From positions 1-22,693 of the forward strand of contig JAKAAI010000023.1 in NCBI GenBank assembly GCA_021797055.1: a stretch of DNA of 22,693 bases, in the 5' to 3' direction. A program made the position numbers and the translations under genes. How positions within the stretch are numbered: position 1 is the stretch's first letter; every line of letters starts with the position of its first letter. Positions 16,261-22,693 of the stretch are shown here, piece after piece. The DNA is from Thermoplasmata archaeon (GTDB lineage: Archaea; Thermoplasmatota; Thermoplasmata; Thermoplasmatales; Thermoplasmataceae). The notes beneath the pieces were generated by a model. The model saw only the letters and a program-made list of their open reading frames with translations. It made no database searches and was not told the origin of the DNA.

Positions 16261-16909
16261 TACTGCAAATGTTGATGAAATTCGCCAGGGCATAGAATGG
16301 GGGCTCGTTGATGGTGTGACCACTAATCCTTCTCTGATGGAAAAAGAGAAGGCAAATAATTTTCCCGCAGTGGTTAAGAACATACTGGCAGTTACAAAAG
16401 GTCCCGTAAGTATCGAGGTTGTAGCAACCGATTATGCTGGAATGATTGAGCAGGCTCATAAGATCCGGGCTCTTGGGGATAATGCGGTTGTTAAGATACC
16501 GATGACCCTGGATGGTCTGAAGGCGATCAAAACACTTTCCTCAGAAGAGATTCCAGTTAACTGTACGCTGATTTTCAGTCCTATTCAGGCCCTTTTTGCT
16601 GCAAAGGCCGGTGCTAGATATGTTTCGCCTTTTGTAGGCAGACTGGATGACATCGCAGAAGATGGTATGTTCCTTATTGAGCAGATTAAGACAATATTCA
16701 CAAATTATTCCATTGATACTGAAATACTCGTAGCTTCAGTAAGGAATCCAATGCACGTAGTCAGGGCAGCGATAATAGGGGCAGATATAGCTACGATGCC
16801 ATTTGAGGTTCTAAAAAAACTTCCATTGCACCCGAAGACAGACGAGGGTCTCAGCAGGTTCCTGTCAGATTGGAAAAAGATATTCCCGGATGGAAAATTC
16901 CCTCTCTGA
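16244..16909 (+). CDS. tal: Transaldolase (small archaeal/bacterial type)
   Basis: Moves a dihydroxyacetone unit from sedoheptulose 7-phosphate to glyceraldehyde 3-phosphate through a Schiff base. The 221-residue length is typical of the short MipB/TalC-type transaldolases. Visible features are FLDTAN (4-9), GVTTNPSL (24-31), the Schiff-base lysine in VVKIPMT (Lys84), NCTLIFS and [11 protein letters not shown]. The Phe in SPFVGR points to transaldolase rather than fructose-6-phosphate aldolase, which as I recall has Tyr there (SPYV/APYV). The start overlaps the upstream gene by 17 bp and has a GGAGG site. With the two transketolase genes it forms a complete non-oxidative pentose phosphate module, probably for making ribose and erythrose phosphates. 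It converges with aCPSF1. Confidence 0.93.
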   Translation: MKIFLDTANVDEIRQGIEWGLVDGVTTNPSLMEKEKANNFPAVVKNILAVTKGPVSIEVVATDYAGMIEQAHKIRALGDNAVVKIPMTLDGLKAIKTLSSEEIPVNCTLIFSPIQALFAAKAGARYVSPFVGRLDDIAEDGMFLIEQIKTIFTNYSIDTEILVASVRNPMHVVRAAIIGADIATMPFEVLKKLPLHPKTDEGLSRFLSDWKKIFPDGKFPL

Positions 16910-16922
16910 TTCGAATAAAACA

Positions 16923-16931
16923 TTTATTTTT
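16923..16931 (+). terminator. T-rich end of the transaldolase transcript
   Basis: TTTATTTTT lies 14 bp after the transaldolase stop, with no strong hairpin before it, as usual for archaeal T-tract terminators. The 106-bp convergent gap (16910-17015) holds nothing else that I can identify. Confidence 0.4.
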
Positions 16932-17015
16932 AGATTATTGCAATGAATTGGGTATTTATTCTACATTTCTGAAAGTTTTTGCTGGACATTACAATTTTCT
17001 AAGAGATAGGTAAAA

Positions 17016-18938
17016 TCAGTATAACCTTATAGTTTCAAGGTTCCTCAAAGCATGAGACTCTATGTTGAATTTGGATTTTATAAGCCTTGCAAACTCCTGA
17101 GCCTTTTCACCGTCACCGTGATTTACAAGGACGATTCTGGGTTTAGGCTGCATTGATGCAATGTAGGCTATAAGCTGCCTCTTGTCAGAATGACCTGAGA
17201 ATCCCTCCGCAGTCTCGACGTTCATCTTGATCTGGTACTTTACGGGCTTTCCGTTGTCTGATAATGTTATTTCAGTTGCGCCCCTCTGGATCCGCCTTCC
17301 CATAGTACCGTCTGCCTGATAACCGACAAAGACGAGGGAATGTTTCGGCGAATCGCACCATGTCTTGAGATATTCCATAACCGGACCGCCATTCATCATT
17401 CCCGCGGTTGCAAGAACTATCCTGCTCTCCACCGAGTCACATATCTCCTGCCGCTGTTCCCGTGTTTCAACCTTTGCAAATATATCGCTTAGAAAGGGAT
17501 TTTCCTTCTTCACCATTATCTTCTCCCTGAGATCCTTGTTCAGATATTCAGGATAGGCTGCATGGATTGCAGTAGCCTCCATGATCATTCCGTCCAGATA
17601 GACCTTGGTTTTTGGTATCTTCCCTTCTCGCATCATCTGTTCAAGCACAAGCATGACCTCCTGACTTCTTCCAACTGCGAATACCGGTATCAGTACGGAT
17701 CCGCCTCTTTCGAATGTCCTGTTAACTACATCAGTCAGGATCTGAGCTGCCTCTGGCCTCGAATGCTGAAAATCATCCCTGCCTGCGTAGGTTGACTCCG
17801 TCATGAATGTTTCTGCTCTCGGAAATTTATTGTTTGCAGGATTGAATAACCAAGACTTCTCAAATTTGACGTCTCCACTTAGCACTATATTATAGAGACC
17901 TTCTCCTATGTGCAGGTGCACAGAGCTGGAGCCAAGTATGTGGCCAGCATTATAGAAAGTCAATCTTGTATCTGAGGTGACATCGGTTGTTTCATTGTAT
18001 CTAAGAGCGATAGTATGCTTTGCCATCTCTCTTATATGCTTGGATTCATAGCCGCCCTTGTGACCTTCGGCGTGCGCAACCTTTATGAAATCATTCTGCA
18101 GAAGGACCGCGAGATCACGTGTTGGGGCTGTCATGTATACAGGGCCATCGTATCCATATTTAAACAGAATCGGTAAAAGACCGGAATGGTCAAGATGCGC
18201 ATGCGTCAGGATAACAGCATCAATGGCAGAAAATGGTTGAATTTCAGGAAGGTAAAGATATGGGGCACCAGCCCATGGATGATCTACTGCCTCATTTGTA
18301 TTCAGCATTCCGCAATCCACAAGTATCCTTGAATTATTTGTCGATATCAGGGAAGCACTCCTTCCTACCTCTCTATGACCTCCAAGTGCTGTAAGCCGTA
18401 CCCAGGTTTCCCCAGGCATAGGCGGTATGTTCAGTTTTTCTCCGAGCTTGTGCAGAAAGAGCTTCCTTTCCTGCTTCGTCTCACGAAGGAGTTCACGCAT
18501 CTCTTTTACAGTTCTTGAATACATTGGTGGAGCCCTTACTATCCTTGGAGACCAGTTCGTTTTTGTCTTTATCTGCGTAATATAGTCAGAAACCCTTGCT
18601 GTAATGACAGATGGTTCATCTGCCTCGATTACGACCTCCCCAGTATCCGATTCAAAATAGATGTCCTGCAGGCCGGCTTCTGAAGGTATTATTTTTTTGA
18701 TTTCCTCAGTCGCCTCTTCTTCCGAACTCATGATTGACGGATCCGGACGAATTGCAATTCTTCTCCTCAGCTCCTGTGCGATCGCCCTTGCAATATCATC
18801 CCTCTTTGAAAACAGGTCCTGATCCTTCGTGTAGACAACGATAGTTGGACCCTCATAGTCTACCTCTGTTATCTTGTTATCTGGATAGATGCGATTGAAT
18901 ATCGATTTTGCTTCCTCTAGATAATCTCTAACTGCCAT
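17016..18938 (-). CDS. fttA: aCPSF1/FttA, KH-domain beta-CASP ribonuclease
   Basis: Archaeal homologue of the eukaryotic CPSF73 mRNA 3'-end endonuclease; in other archaea it is the factor that ends transcription at U-rich sites and travels with RNA polymerase. The 640 residues have two KH-like RNA-binding domains (about 1-65 and 70-140), then a metallo-beta-lactamase domain with THAHLDHSG (245-253) as zinc motif, GHILGSSS (332-339) and SGDVKFE (354-360), an inserted beta-CASP domain (about 380-575, with GRSQE at 423-427), and SGHSDKRQ (581-588) plus VNHGDGEK (605-612) from the closing metal-site motifs. All expected metal ligands seem present, so it should be an active nuclease. It follows the proteasome beta gene on the same strand after 36 bp. 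The start at 18938 has no good Shine-Dalgarno site; T7 lies just two bases before the ATG. Confidence 0.95.
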   Translation of the reverse strand: MAVRDYLEEAKSIFNRIYPDNKITEVDYEGPTIVVYTKDQDLFSKRDDIARAIAQELRRRIAIRPDPSIMSSEEEATEEIKKIIPSEAGLQDIYFESDTGEVVIEADEPSVITARVSDYITQIKTKTNWSPRIVRAPPMYSRTVKEMRELLRETKQERKLFLHKLGEKLNIPPMPGETWVRLTALGGHREVGRSASLISTNNSRILVDCGMLNTNEAVDHPWAGAPYLYLPEIQPFSAIDAVILTHAHLDHSGLLPILFKYGYDGPVYMTAPTRDLAVLLQNDFIKVAHAEGHKGGYESKHIREMAKHTIALRYNETTDVTSDTRLTFYNAGHILGSSSVHLHIGEGLYNIVLSGDVKFEKSWLFNPANNKFPRAETFMTESTYAGRDDFQHSRPEAAQILTDVVNRTFERGGSVLIPVFAVGRSQEVMLVLEQMMREGKIPKTKVYLDGMIMEATAIHAAYPEYLNKDLREKIMVKKENPFLSDIFAKVETREQRQEICDSVESRIVLATAGMMNGGPVMEYLKTWCDSPKHSLVFVGYQADGTMGRRIQRGATEITLSDNGKPVKYQIKMNVETAEGFSGHSDKRQLIAYIASMQPKPRIVLVNHGDGEKAQEFARLIKSKFNIESHALRNLETIRLY

Positions 18939-18940
18939 TC

Positions 18941-18947
18941 AAAAAAA
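18941..18947 (-). promoter_or_regulatory. T7 tract directly before the aCPSF1 start codon
   Basis: Seven T's on the coding strand end two bases before the ATG. Together with the T9 tract at 18966-18974 it makes the short leader of aCPSF1 strongly U-rich, the kind of RNA this enzyme is known to act on in other archaea. Confidence 0.4.
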
Positions 18948-18965
18948 CACCAGCGGTATGGTAAT

Positions 18966-18974
18966 AAAAAAAAA
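18966..18974 (-). terminator. T9 tract immediately after the proteasome beta stop
   Basis: Nine T's on the coding strand start directly after the stop codon of psmB. This fits an archaeal T-tract terminator, possibly a partial one because aCPSF1 starts 28 bp further on and no strong separate promoter is evident between them. Confidence 0.45.
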
Positions 18975-19610
18975 TTAAAATTTCAACTTCATCTTCTTGA
19001 TTCTGTCCATGACGTCCTCTTCCTGGACATCCTTATAACCAGATTTCTGATCGATGACTGCAACATCAATCATACCTCCGGATGCAGAATCCCTCTGTTT
19101 TGAAGCTGATATGGATTTTATAACCAAATCTATACCCTCATCGATCTTCATGTCCTTGCTATACTCAGTTTCAAGAACGCCGTATACAAAGGGAGAACCG
19201 GAACCGGTGCTGACATATATATCTTCGACAGCTCCACCAGCAGCGTCTATTGAGAAAATATGTGGGCTTGTGTCATAACCGGCGACAATGAGCTGAACCA
19301 TGTAAGGGTAATACTTAGACTGATTCAGTATGTTTGACAGGAGCGTAGCAGCCGCTTCAATTGGCATACCAAATTTTCTCTGCAACCTGTATAGTTCGAG
19401 CTCAGCTCTCATGTATCTTACGAGAACCTGGGCATCACCGACCAGACCAGCAATTGTCATTGCTGCATAGGTGTCAAGCTTGTGAAGCTTGCGTCCATCC
19501 TTGTGAGCAATAAAGTGATCTGCAGTAACTCGTCGATCCGTTGCCAGTACAACTGCATCTTTGACTATTACAGCTACAGTTGTAGTTCCAGTGCTTAAAA
19601 CCTCATTCAT
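18975..19610 (-). CDS. psmB: 20S proteasome beta subunit
   Basis: Proteolytic subunit of the archaeal 20S proteasome, which degrades proteins unfolded by an ATPase partner. From the ATG at 19608-19610 the protein has 211 residues with an eight-residue propeptide MNEVLSTG that is removed before TTTVAV, leaving the N-terminal threonine nucleophile. In mature numbering Thr1, Asp17 and Lys33 (HKDGRK) are in place, as is the RDSASGG block. Length, propeptide length and stretches such as [13 protein letters not shown] match the Thermoplasma acidophilum subunit as I remember it. The frame is open ten residues further upstream to 19640, but that form would add an untypical propeptide and begin before the likely transcript start. 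The alpha subunit is not in the window. aCPSF1 lies downstream on the same strand. Confidence 0.96.
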   Translation of the reverse strand: MNEVLSTGTTTVAVIVKDAVVLATDRRVTADHFIAHKDGRKLHKLDTYAAMTIAGLVGDAQVLVRYMRAELELYRLQRKFGMPIEAAATLLSNILNQSKYYPYMVQLIVAGYDTSPHIFSIDAAGGAVEDIYVSTGSGSPFVYGVLETEYSKDMKIDEGIDLVIKSISASKQRDSASGGMIDVAVIDQKSGYKDVQEEDVMDRIKKMKLKF

Positions 19611-19650
19611 ATATAACACCCTAAAAGTCCGATTGCTCATTGAATAATAG

Positions 19651-19659
19651 TATTAAATT
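19651..19659 (-). promoter_or_regulatory. TATA-like element of psmB
   Basis: The minus strand reads AATTTAATA about 45 bp before the ATG at 19610. A transcript would start near 19629 and carry a leader of about 19 nt that contains AGGGTG, a weak ribosome site. Confidence 0.4.
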
Positions 19660-19761
19660 GTTTGCTGAAATTTTCGAAACAAATAATCCTAATACTTGTA
19701 ACATTGAGAATTTATTCCCAAAATCTTTGTAGTGGAAGGCAATTATACTTTCATTGTCGAT

Positions 19762-19773
19762 AAAATTTATTTA
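19762..19773 (+). promoter_or_regulatory. TATA box of the ABC importer operon
   Basis: AAAATTTATTTA is centred about 28 bp before the ATG at 19796, so transcription should start at the start codon. No Shine-Dalgarno site precedes this gene, unlike the next two genes of the operon. Confidence 0.5.
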
Positions 19774-19795
19774 CCATTAAAACCCTACAGTTAAG

Positions 19796-20677
19796 ATGAT
19801 TGGTCAGGTACCAGTGACTATCGATGTTAAAAAACTGCATTCGCATAATTTCATCAGGAATCTGAAATACTTTCTGTTCGCAGTTCCTGCTATCGTTTAC
19901 GTCCTAATTCTCTCAATATACCCTGCAATCAGTATTATATATGATAGCTTCAGGAATTCCAGTGGTTTTACCCTTCATAATTACACAATCCTCCCGAGCA
20001 TAGGGCTTTACTCCGCTTTAGTTGATACCGCGATTGTAAGTATTGGTGCGCTGTTGATTCAGCTTTTCTTTGCCCTTTTGATCGCTATGATAATGATTAA
20101 GAAATTCAAGGGAAACAGAATATTTTCAACGATCGTAATTATACCATTTGGAATTTCAACCGTTGTTGCAGGTTTCATTTTTTCGAACATATTCACAGGA
20201 AGAGGCGGATTTGCAAGTTCATTTCTGGATATATTTGGTTTTCATATAGACTGGATCAGAACCAGTTTCGATAAATTATTTGTTGTCATGTTCTCAGATT
20301 TCTGGAAGAACACTCCCCTTATAGCATTGATTTTACTTGGAGGTCTATCATCGATTAATCCAAGCCTCTATGATGCAGCAGCTGTCGATGGTGCAGGGGC
20401 GTTTCGAAGATTCTTTCACATAACACTTCCAAATATTGCGCCGCTTATGGCTATAGCCTTACTTATCAGGGGCGTGAGTGAATTCAATATTTTTGCACTT
20501 CCCCAGGTGTTGATAGGTGACAATCCCCCGCTGATGAACACTTTAATTTATTATAATTATAACTTGATCGCAAATAGAACTATATCATATTCTCTTTCTG
20601 TCATTTTACTGGTAATAATACTGGCTTATGCAGCTGTTGTGTTAAAGTTAGGAGGTGGACCGAAGTATGCAAAGTAA
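19796..20677 (+). CDS. ABC sugar importer permease, MalF/UgpA type
   Basis: First transmembrane subunit of a CUT1-type importer, 293 residues. About six membrane segments are visible (near 24-48, 74-101, 109-133, 161-183, 212-238 and 264-284). The cytoplasmic EAA loop that docks on the ATPase is at 193-211 (DAAAVDGAGAFRRFFHITL), with the G and LP of the family pattern. The large extra N-terminal loop of enteric MalF is absent. The substrate (sugar, glycerol phosphate or similar) cannot be told from the sequence. Its end overlaps the second permease by 11 bp. The gene diverges from psmB across a 185-bp gap in which I see only the two promoters. Confidence 0.92.
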   Translation: MIGQVPVTIDVKKLHSHNFIRNLKYFLFAVPAIVYVLILSIYPAISIIYDSFRNSSGFTLHNYTILPSIGLYSALVDTAIVSIGALLIQLFFALLIAMIMIKKFKGNRIFSTIVIIPFGISTVVAGFIFSNIFTGRGGFASSFLDIFGFHIDWIRTSFDKLFVVMFSDFWKNTPLIALILLGGLSSINPSLYDAAAVDGAGAFRRFFHITLPNIAPLMAIALLIRGVSEFNIFALPQVLIGDNPPLMNTLIYYNYNLIANRTISYSLSVILLVIILAYAAVVLKLGGGPKYAK

Positions 20678-21509
20678 GAACATGTTTGCTGTTTACATAG
20701 GAGCAATCATCCTCGCGATAATATTTTTCTATCCTTTGTGGGTTCTGATTCTGTACTCGTTTGAACCTACATCGTTTACTGTGGGAACGCTGTATCCACC
20801 ACAGATTCCTTTCGGATTAACATTGCAGAACCTGTATTCATCCTTCGCGGAAGTAGGGCCATTTATCACTGCATCAATGATTAGGAGTTTTGAGGTTGCA
20901 TTCATGGTAGGTGGCATCGGTCTGGCGCTTGGTATACCTGCAGGTTATGGTCTTTCTAAGTTACCCTCAAGTATATCAAATAAGATCATTGTGTTACTTT
21001 TCATAATTAACATGATGCCGGGTCTCGTAATTGCCATACCTATATCTGTTGATTTCCTGAAGATAGGGTTGGCTGGTTCAGATTATTTTGTAATGGTTGG
21101 TGTCGCACTTGCACAGGAACTCGTTGTGCTACCCCTGACTGTATTCATAATCCTGGGCGGGTTCCGGGCTCTTCCAAAGGAAATAGAAAACCAGGCAAGA
21201 GTTGATGGGGCTGGCTTCGGGTCTGCTATGTTCCGGCTCCTTTTACCGATGAATAAGATAGCTATCTTTGTGGCATTTCTGCTATCGTGGATGACCTCGT
21301 GGGACGAATTCACCTATGCTGTCATCATTGCACCGATTGCACCAACCGATTCCACTTTTCCAGTGACCCTTTATAACTATGTATCAAGGGGCTTTCCGAT
21401 TCAGTCATCTGTCTTCGCGCTTGTTGCTTCAATACCAGTAATTATACTTGCAGTTGTGATTATGAAATACCTTAAAGGAGAGTATTTGACAGGAGGTCTT
21501 GTAGGATGA
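20667..21509 (+). CDS. ABC sugar importer permease, MalG/UgpE type
   Basis: Second membrane subunit, 280 residues from the ATG at 20667. It has about six transmembrane segments, the EAA loop at 172-194 (EIENQARVDGAGF then RLLLP) and the typical C-terminal KGEYLTGGLVG that completes MalG-like proteins. The frame also begins with a GTG at 20655, but that codon is itself part of the GGAGGTG ribosome site (20651-20657), so the ATG 11 bases after GGAGG is the start. It overlaps the first permease by 11 bp and the ATPase by 4 bp (ATGA), so all three subunits are probably translated together. Confidence 0.92.
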   Translation: MQSKNMFAVYIGAIILAIIFFYPLWVLILYSFEPTSFTVGTLYPPQIPFGLTLQNLYSSFAEVGPFITASMIRSFEVAFMVGGIGLALGIPAGYGLSKLPSSISNKIIVLLFIINMMPGLVIAIPISVDFLKIGLAGSDYFVMVGVALAQELVVLPLTVFIILGGFRALPKEIENQARVDGAGFGSAMFRLLLPMNKIAIFVAFLLSWMTSWDEFTYAVIIAPIAPTDSTFPVTLYNYVSRGFPIQSSVFALVASIPVIILAVVIMKYLKGEYLTGGLVG

Positions 21510-22549
21510 GCACTAAATTAAAACTTGAACAGATTTACAAATTGTATGGCAAGAAAGTCGTGTTAAACGGTCTGGAGCTAGAGGTTGAAGAGGGTGAGTT
21601 TCTTGTCGTTCTCGGTCCATCCGGAATGGGTAAAAGTACCCTTCTGAGAGTCATAGTCGGAATAGAGGATCTTAGCTACGGAAAGATAATACTTGACGGA
21701 AAAGATATAAGTTCCCTTCCACCAAACAAAAGAGATATTGCCATGGTATTTCAGAACTATGCTCTTTATCCCACCATGTCTGTATACAATAATATTGCAT
21801 TTCCATTAAAAATGGCCCATTTAAGATCGGCAGAAATAAAGAAAAAGGTAGAGGAAATAGCAGCAACTTTGAATATAACTGACATACTTAACAGCAGTGT
21901 AAACCAGATCAGCGGAGGCCAAAAACAGAGAGTGGCTCTCGCCAGGTCACTGGTAAGGAATCCAAAAATGTTCCTGCTGGATGAACCTTTAAGCAATCTG
22001 GATGCAAGGGTAAGATATACTGCCAGAACAGAACTGAAAAAATTGCAGAAAGAACTTGGTTTTACCTTTGTATATGTCACACATGACCAGACGGAAGCAT
22101 CCACGCTTGCGGACAGGGTGGCTGTGCTGCGCAATGGTAAACTTGAGCAGATTGACAAATATGAAAAGATACTTAACGAACCAAAATCGAGATGGCTGGG
22201 TGATTTCATGGGTGATGTTCCAATGAATTTCGTACCGGGAACAATTCTCGGAAGCACTGATACCGAGATTGGATTCAGGGATTCATGGATTGAGGAGGGA
22301 AATGGCCCATACGTTGCAACGGTAGATTATACGCAGGTGGTTGATGACGTATACCGTGCATTCTGCCATCTTGATTTAAGTAAATCGAAATTGCCTGGAG
22401 ATTCTGATAAGCAGGATCACGAAGCATCAAAATCAATAATTCTCAGAGTAAAGGAGAGATACCAGCCGGGCGATCAGATAAAATTCTCTCTACAGAAATA
22501 TAACGTTTATCGTGAAGGAATCCTGAAAGAAGTGGTAAATGAAAATTAG
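21506..22549 (+). CDS. ABC sugar importer ATPase, MalK/UgpC type
   Basis: ATPase that powers the two permeases, 347 residues. Walker A is GPSGMGKST (37-45), the Q-loop Gln is 83, the signature is ISGGQ (135-139, with Ile in place of the usual Leu), Walker B is MFLLDEP (155-161) and the switch His is 193 in THDQTEA. From about residue 230 a MalK-type regulatory domain of OB/TOBE strands follows (NFVPG, then GFRDSW where many MalK proteins have GFRPE). GGAGG at 21492-21496 lies nine bases before the ATG. It is the last gene of the operon. Because MalK proteins are often shared between importers, the substrate stays open. Confidence 0.94.
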   Translation: MSTKLKLEQIYKLYGKKVVLNGLELEVEEGEFLVVLGPSGMGKSTLLRVIVGIEDLSYGKIILDGKDISSLPPNKRDIAMVFQNYALYPTMSVYNNIAFPLKMAHLRSAEIKKKVEEIAATLNITDILNSSVNQISGGQKQRVALARSLVRNPKMFLLDEPLSNLDARVRYTARTELKKLQKELGFTFVYVTHDQTEASTLADRVAVLRNGKLEQIDKYEKILNEPKSRWLGDFMGDVPMNFVPGTILGSTDTEIGFRDSWIEEGNGPYVATVDYTQVVDDVYRAFCHLDLSKSKLPGDSDKQDHEASKSIILRVKERYQPGDQIKFSLQKYNVYREGILKEVVNEN

Positions 22550-22579
22550 AAATATAAATTAAAATTTAAAAAAATAAAA

Positions 22580-22597
22580 TTTTTGTGAACTATTTTT
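22580..22597. terminator. AT-rich convergent terminator region
   Basis: Two T5 runs (22580-22584 and 22593-22597) follow the ATPase stop on the plus strand, and A7 at 22568-22574 gives a T7 on the minus strand for the convergent gene. No strong hairpin is seen. Confidence 0.4.
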
Positions 22598-22693
22598 AAG
22601 TAACAACTGGCTGATAATAGCCCATTTCGTACTGCATTGCAACAGTTGGACCGTATGCTGCTGTTGTATTCAGGTAGTTGAAGAGTGCAGCGT
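22596..22693 (-). CDS. 3' end of a convergent gene cut by the right edge
   Basis: The minus strand gives 31 residues before a TAA at 22596-22598, ending MQYEMGYYQPVVT; the rest is outside the window. The frame has no stop back to the edge, and the residue mix looks protein-like. It converges on the importer ATPase with only 46 bp between. The importer lacks its substrate-binding protein, so this could be that gene, but the fragment has no motif that proves it. Confidence 0.5.
   Translation of the reverse strand, partial: AALFNYLNTTAAYGPTVAMQYEMGYYQPVVT

Noticed and set aside
19611..19640. A ten-residue longer start of the proteasome beta subunit.
   Set aside because: The ATG at 19610 gives the eight-residue propeptide and 211-residue length remembered for the Thermoplasma protein, and the upstream start would come before the predicted transcript start.
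21766..22257. A 163-codon minus-strand frame opposite the importer ATPase.
   Set aside because: Antisense shadow of a gene with all ABC motifs in place; no start signal or recognisable domain.
1..22693. tRNA or rRNA genes, CRISPR arrays, insertion sequences or attachment sites.
   Set aside because: No clover-leaf candidate, regular spaced direct repeats, transposase frame or terminal inverted repeats were found on reading; nearly all of the sequence is explained by genes.

Overview
The window reads as a stretch of chromosome from a Thermoplasmatales-type archaeon (Thermoplasma/Ferroplasma/Cuniculiplasma relatives). Reasons: an archaeal 20S proteasome beta subunit that matches the Thermoplasma acidophilum enzyme as I remember it over long stretches and has the same inferred length; an archaeal KH/beta-CASP ribonuclease (aCPSF1/FttA); a split archaeal transketolase; FtsZ; archaeal TATA boxes about 25-30 bp before start codons; and large Asn/Ser/Thr-rich surface proteins with many N-glycosylation sequons, as expected in wall-less acidophiles. 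No rRNA, tRNA, CRISPR array, transposase or phage gene was seen.

Left part (1-11.7 kb, all minus strand). In transcription order there is a 1200-residue exported protein with 13 tandem repeats of about 84 residues and a C-terminal membrane anchor; then three paralogous proteins that start with an archaeal type IV pilin-like segment; then adenylosuccinate lyase (purB); then the start of an unidentified gene cut off by the window edge. The three paralogues share one frame (pilin-like N-terminus, a 'G-V/I-PG' module, a beta-rich C-terminal module). They differ by what sits between: no propeller (325 aa), one seven-bladed YVTN/NHL-type propeller (685 aa) or fourteen blades, i.e. two propellers (1075 aa). 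This 0/7/14 series is the most unusual thing in the window.

Middle (11.6-16.9 kb). A 387-bp divergent intergenic region holds promoters for the surface cluster and for a plus-strand membrane GT2 glycosyltransferase, plus a perfect 8-bp inverted repeat and an unexplained TATA-like element. After the glycosyltransferase come ftsZ and a tightly packed operon for the non-oxidative pentose phosphate pathway: transketolase N-terminal subunit, transketolase C-terminal subunit (1-bp overlap) and transaldolase (17-bp overlap, strong Shine-Dalgarno). A possible seven-codon leaderless upstream ORF precedes the transketolase.

Right part (16.9-22.7 kb). On the minus strand the proteasome beta gene is followed after 36 bp by the aCPSF1/FttA gene; the spacer has two T tracts. 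Diverging from them is a plus-strand sugar-type ABC importer operon (two permeases and a MalK-like ATPase with overlapping starts and GGAGG sites). No substrate-binding protein is in the operon; the 3' end of a convergent minus-strand gene is cut by the right edge.

Across the window, genes that begin transcription units mostly have a TATA-like element at a leaderless or near-leaderless distance and no clear Shine-Dalgarno site, whereas several downstream operon genes carry good GGAGG-type sites. The ORF calls are direct; the functions are from remembered family motifs, and promoter, glycosylation and adhesion roles are inference.
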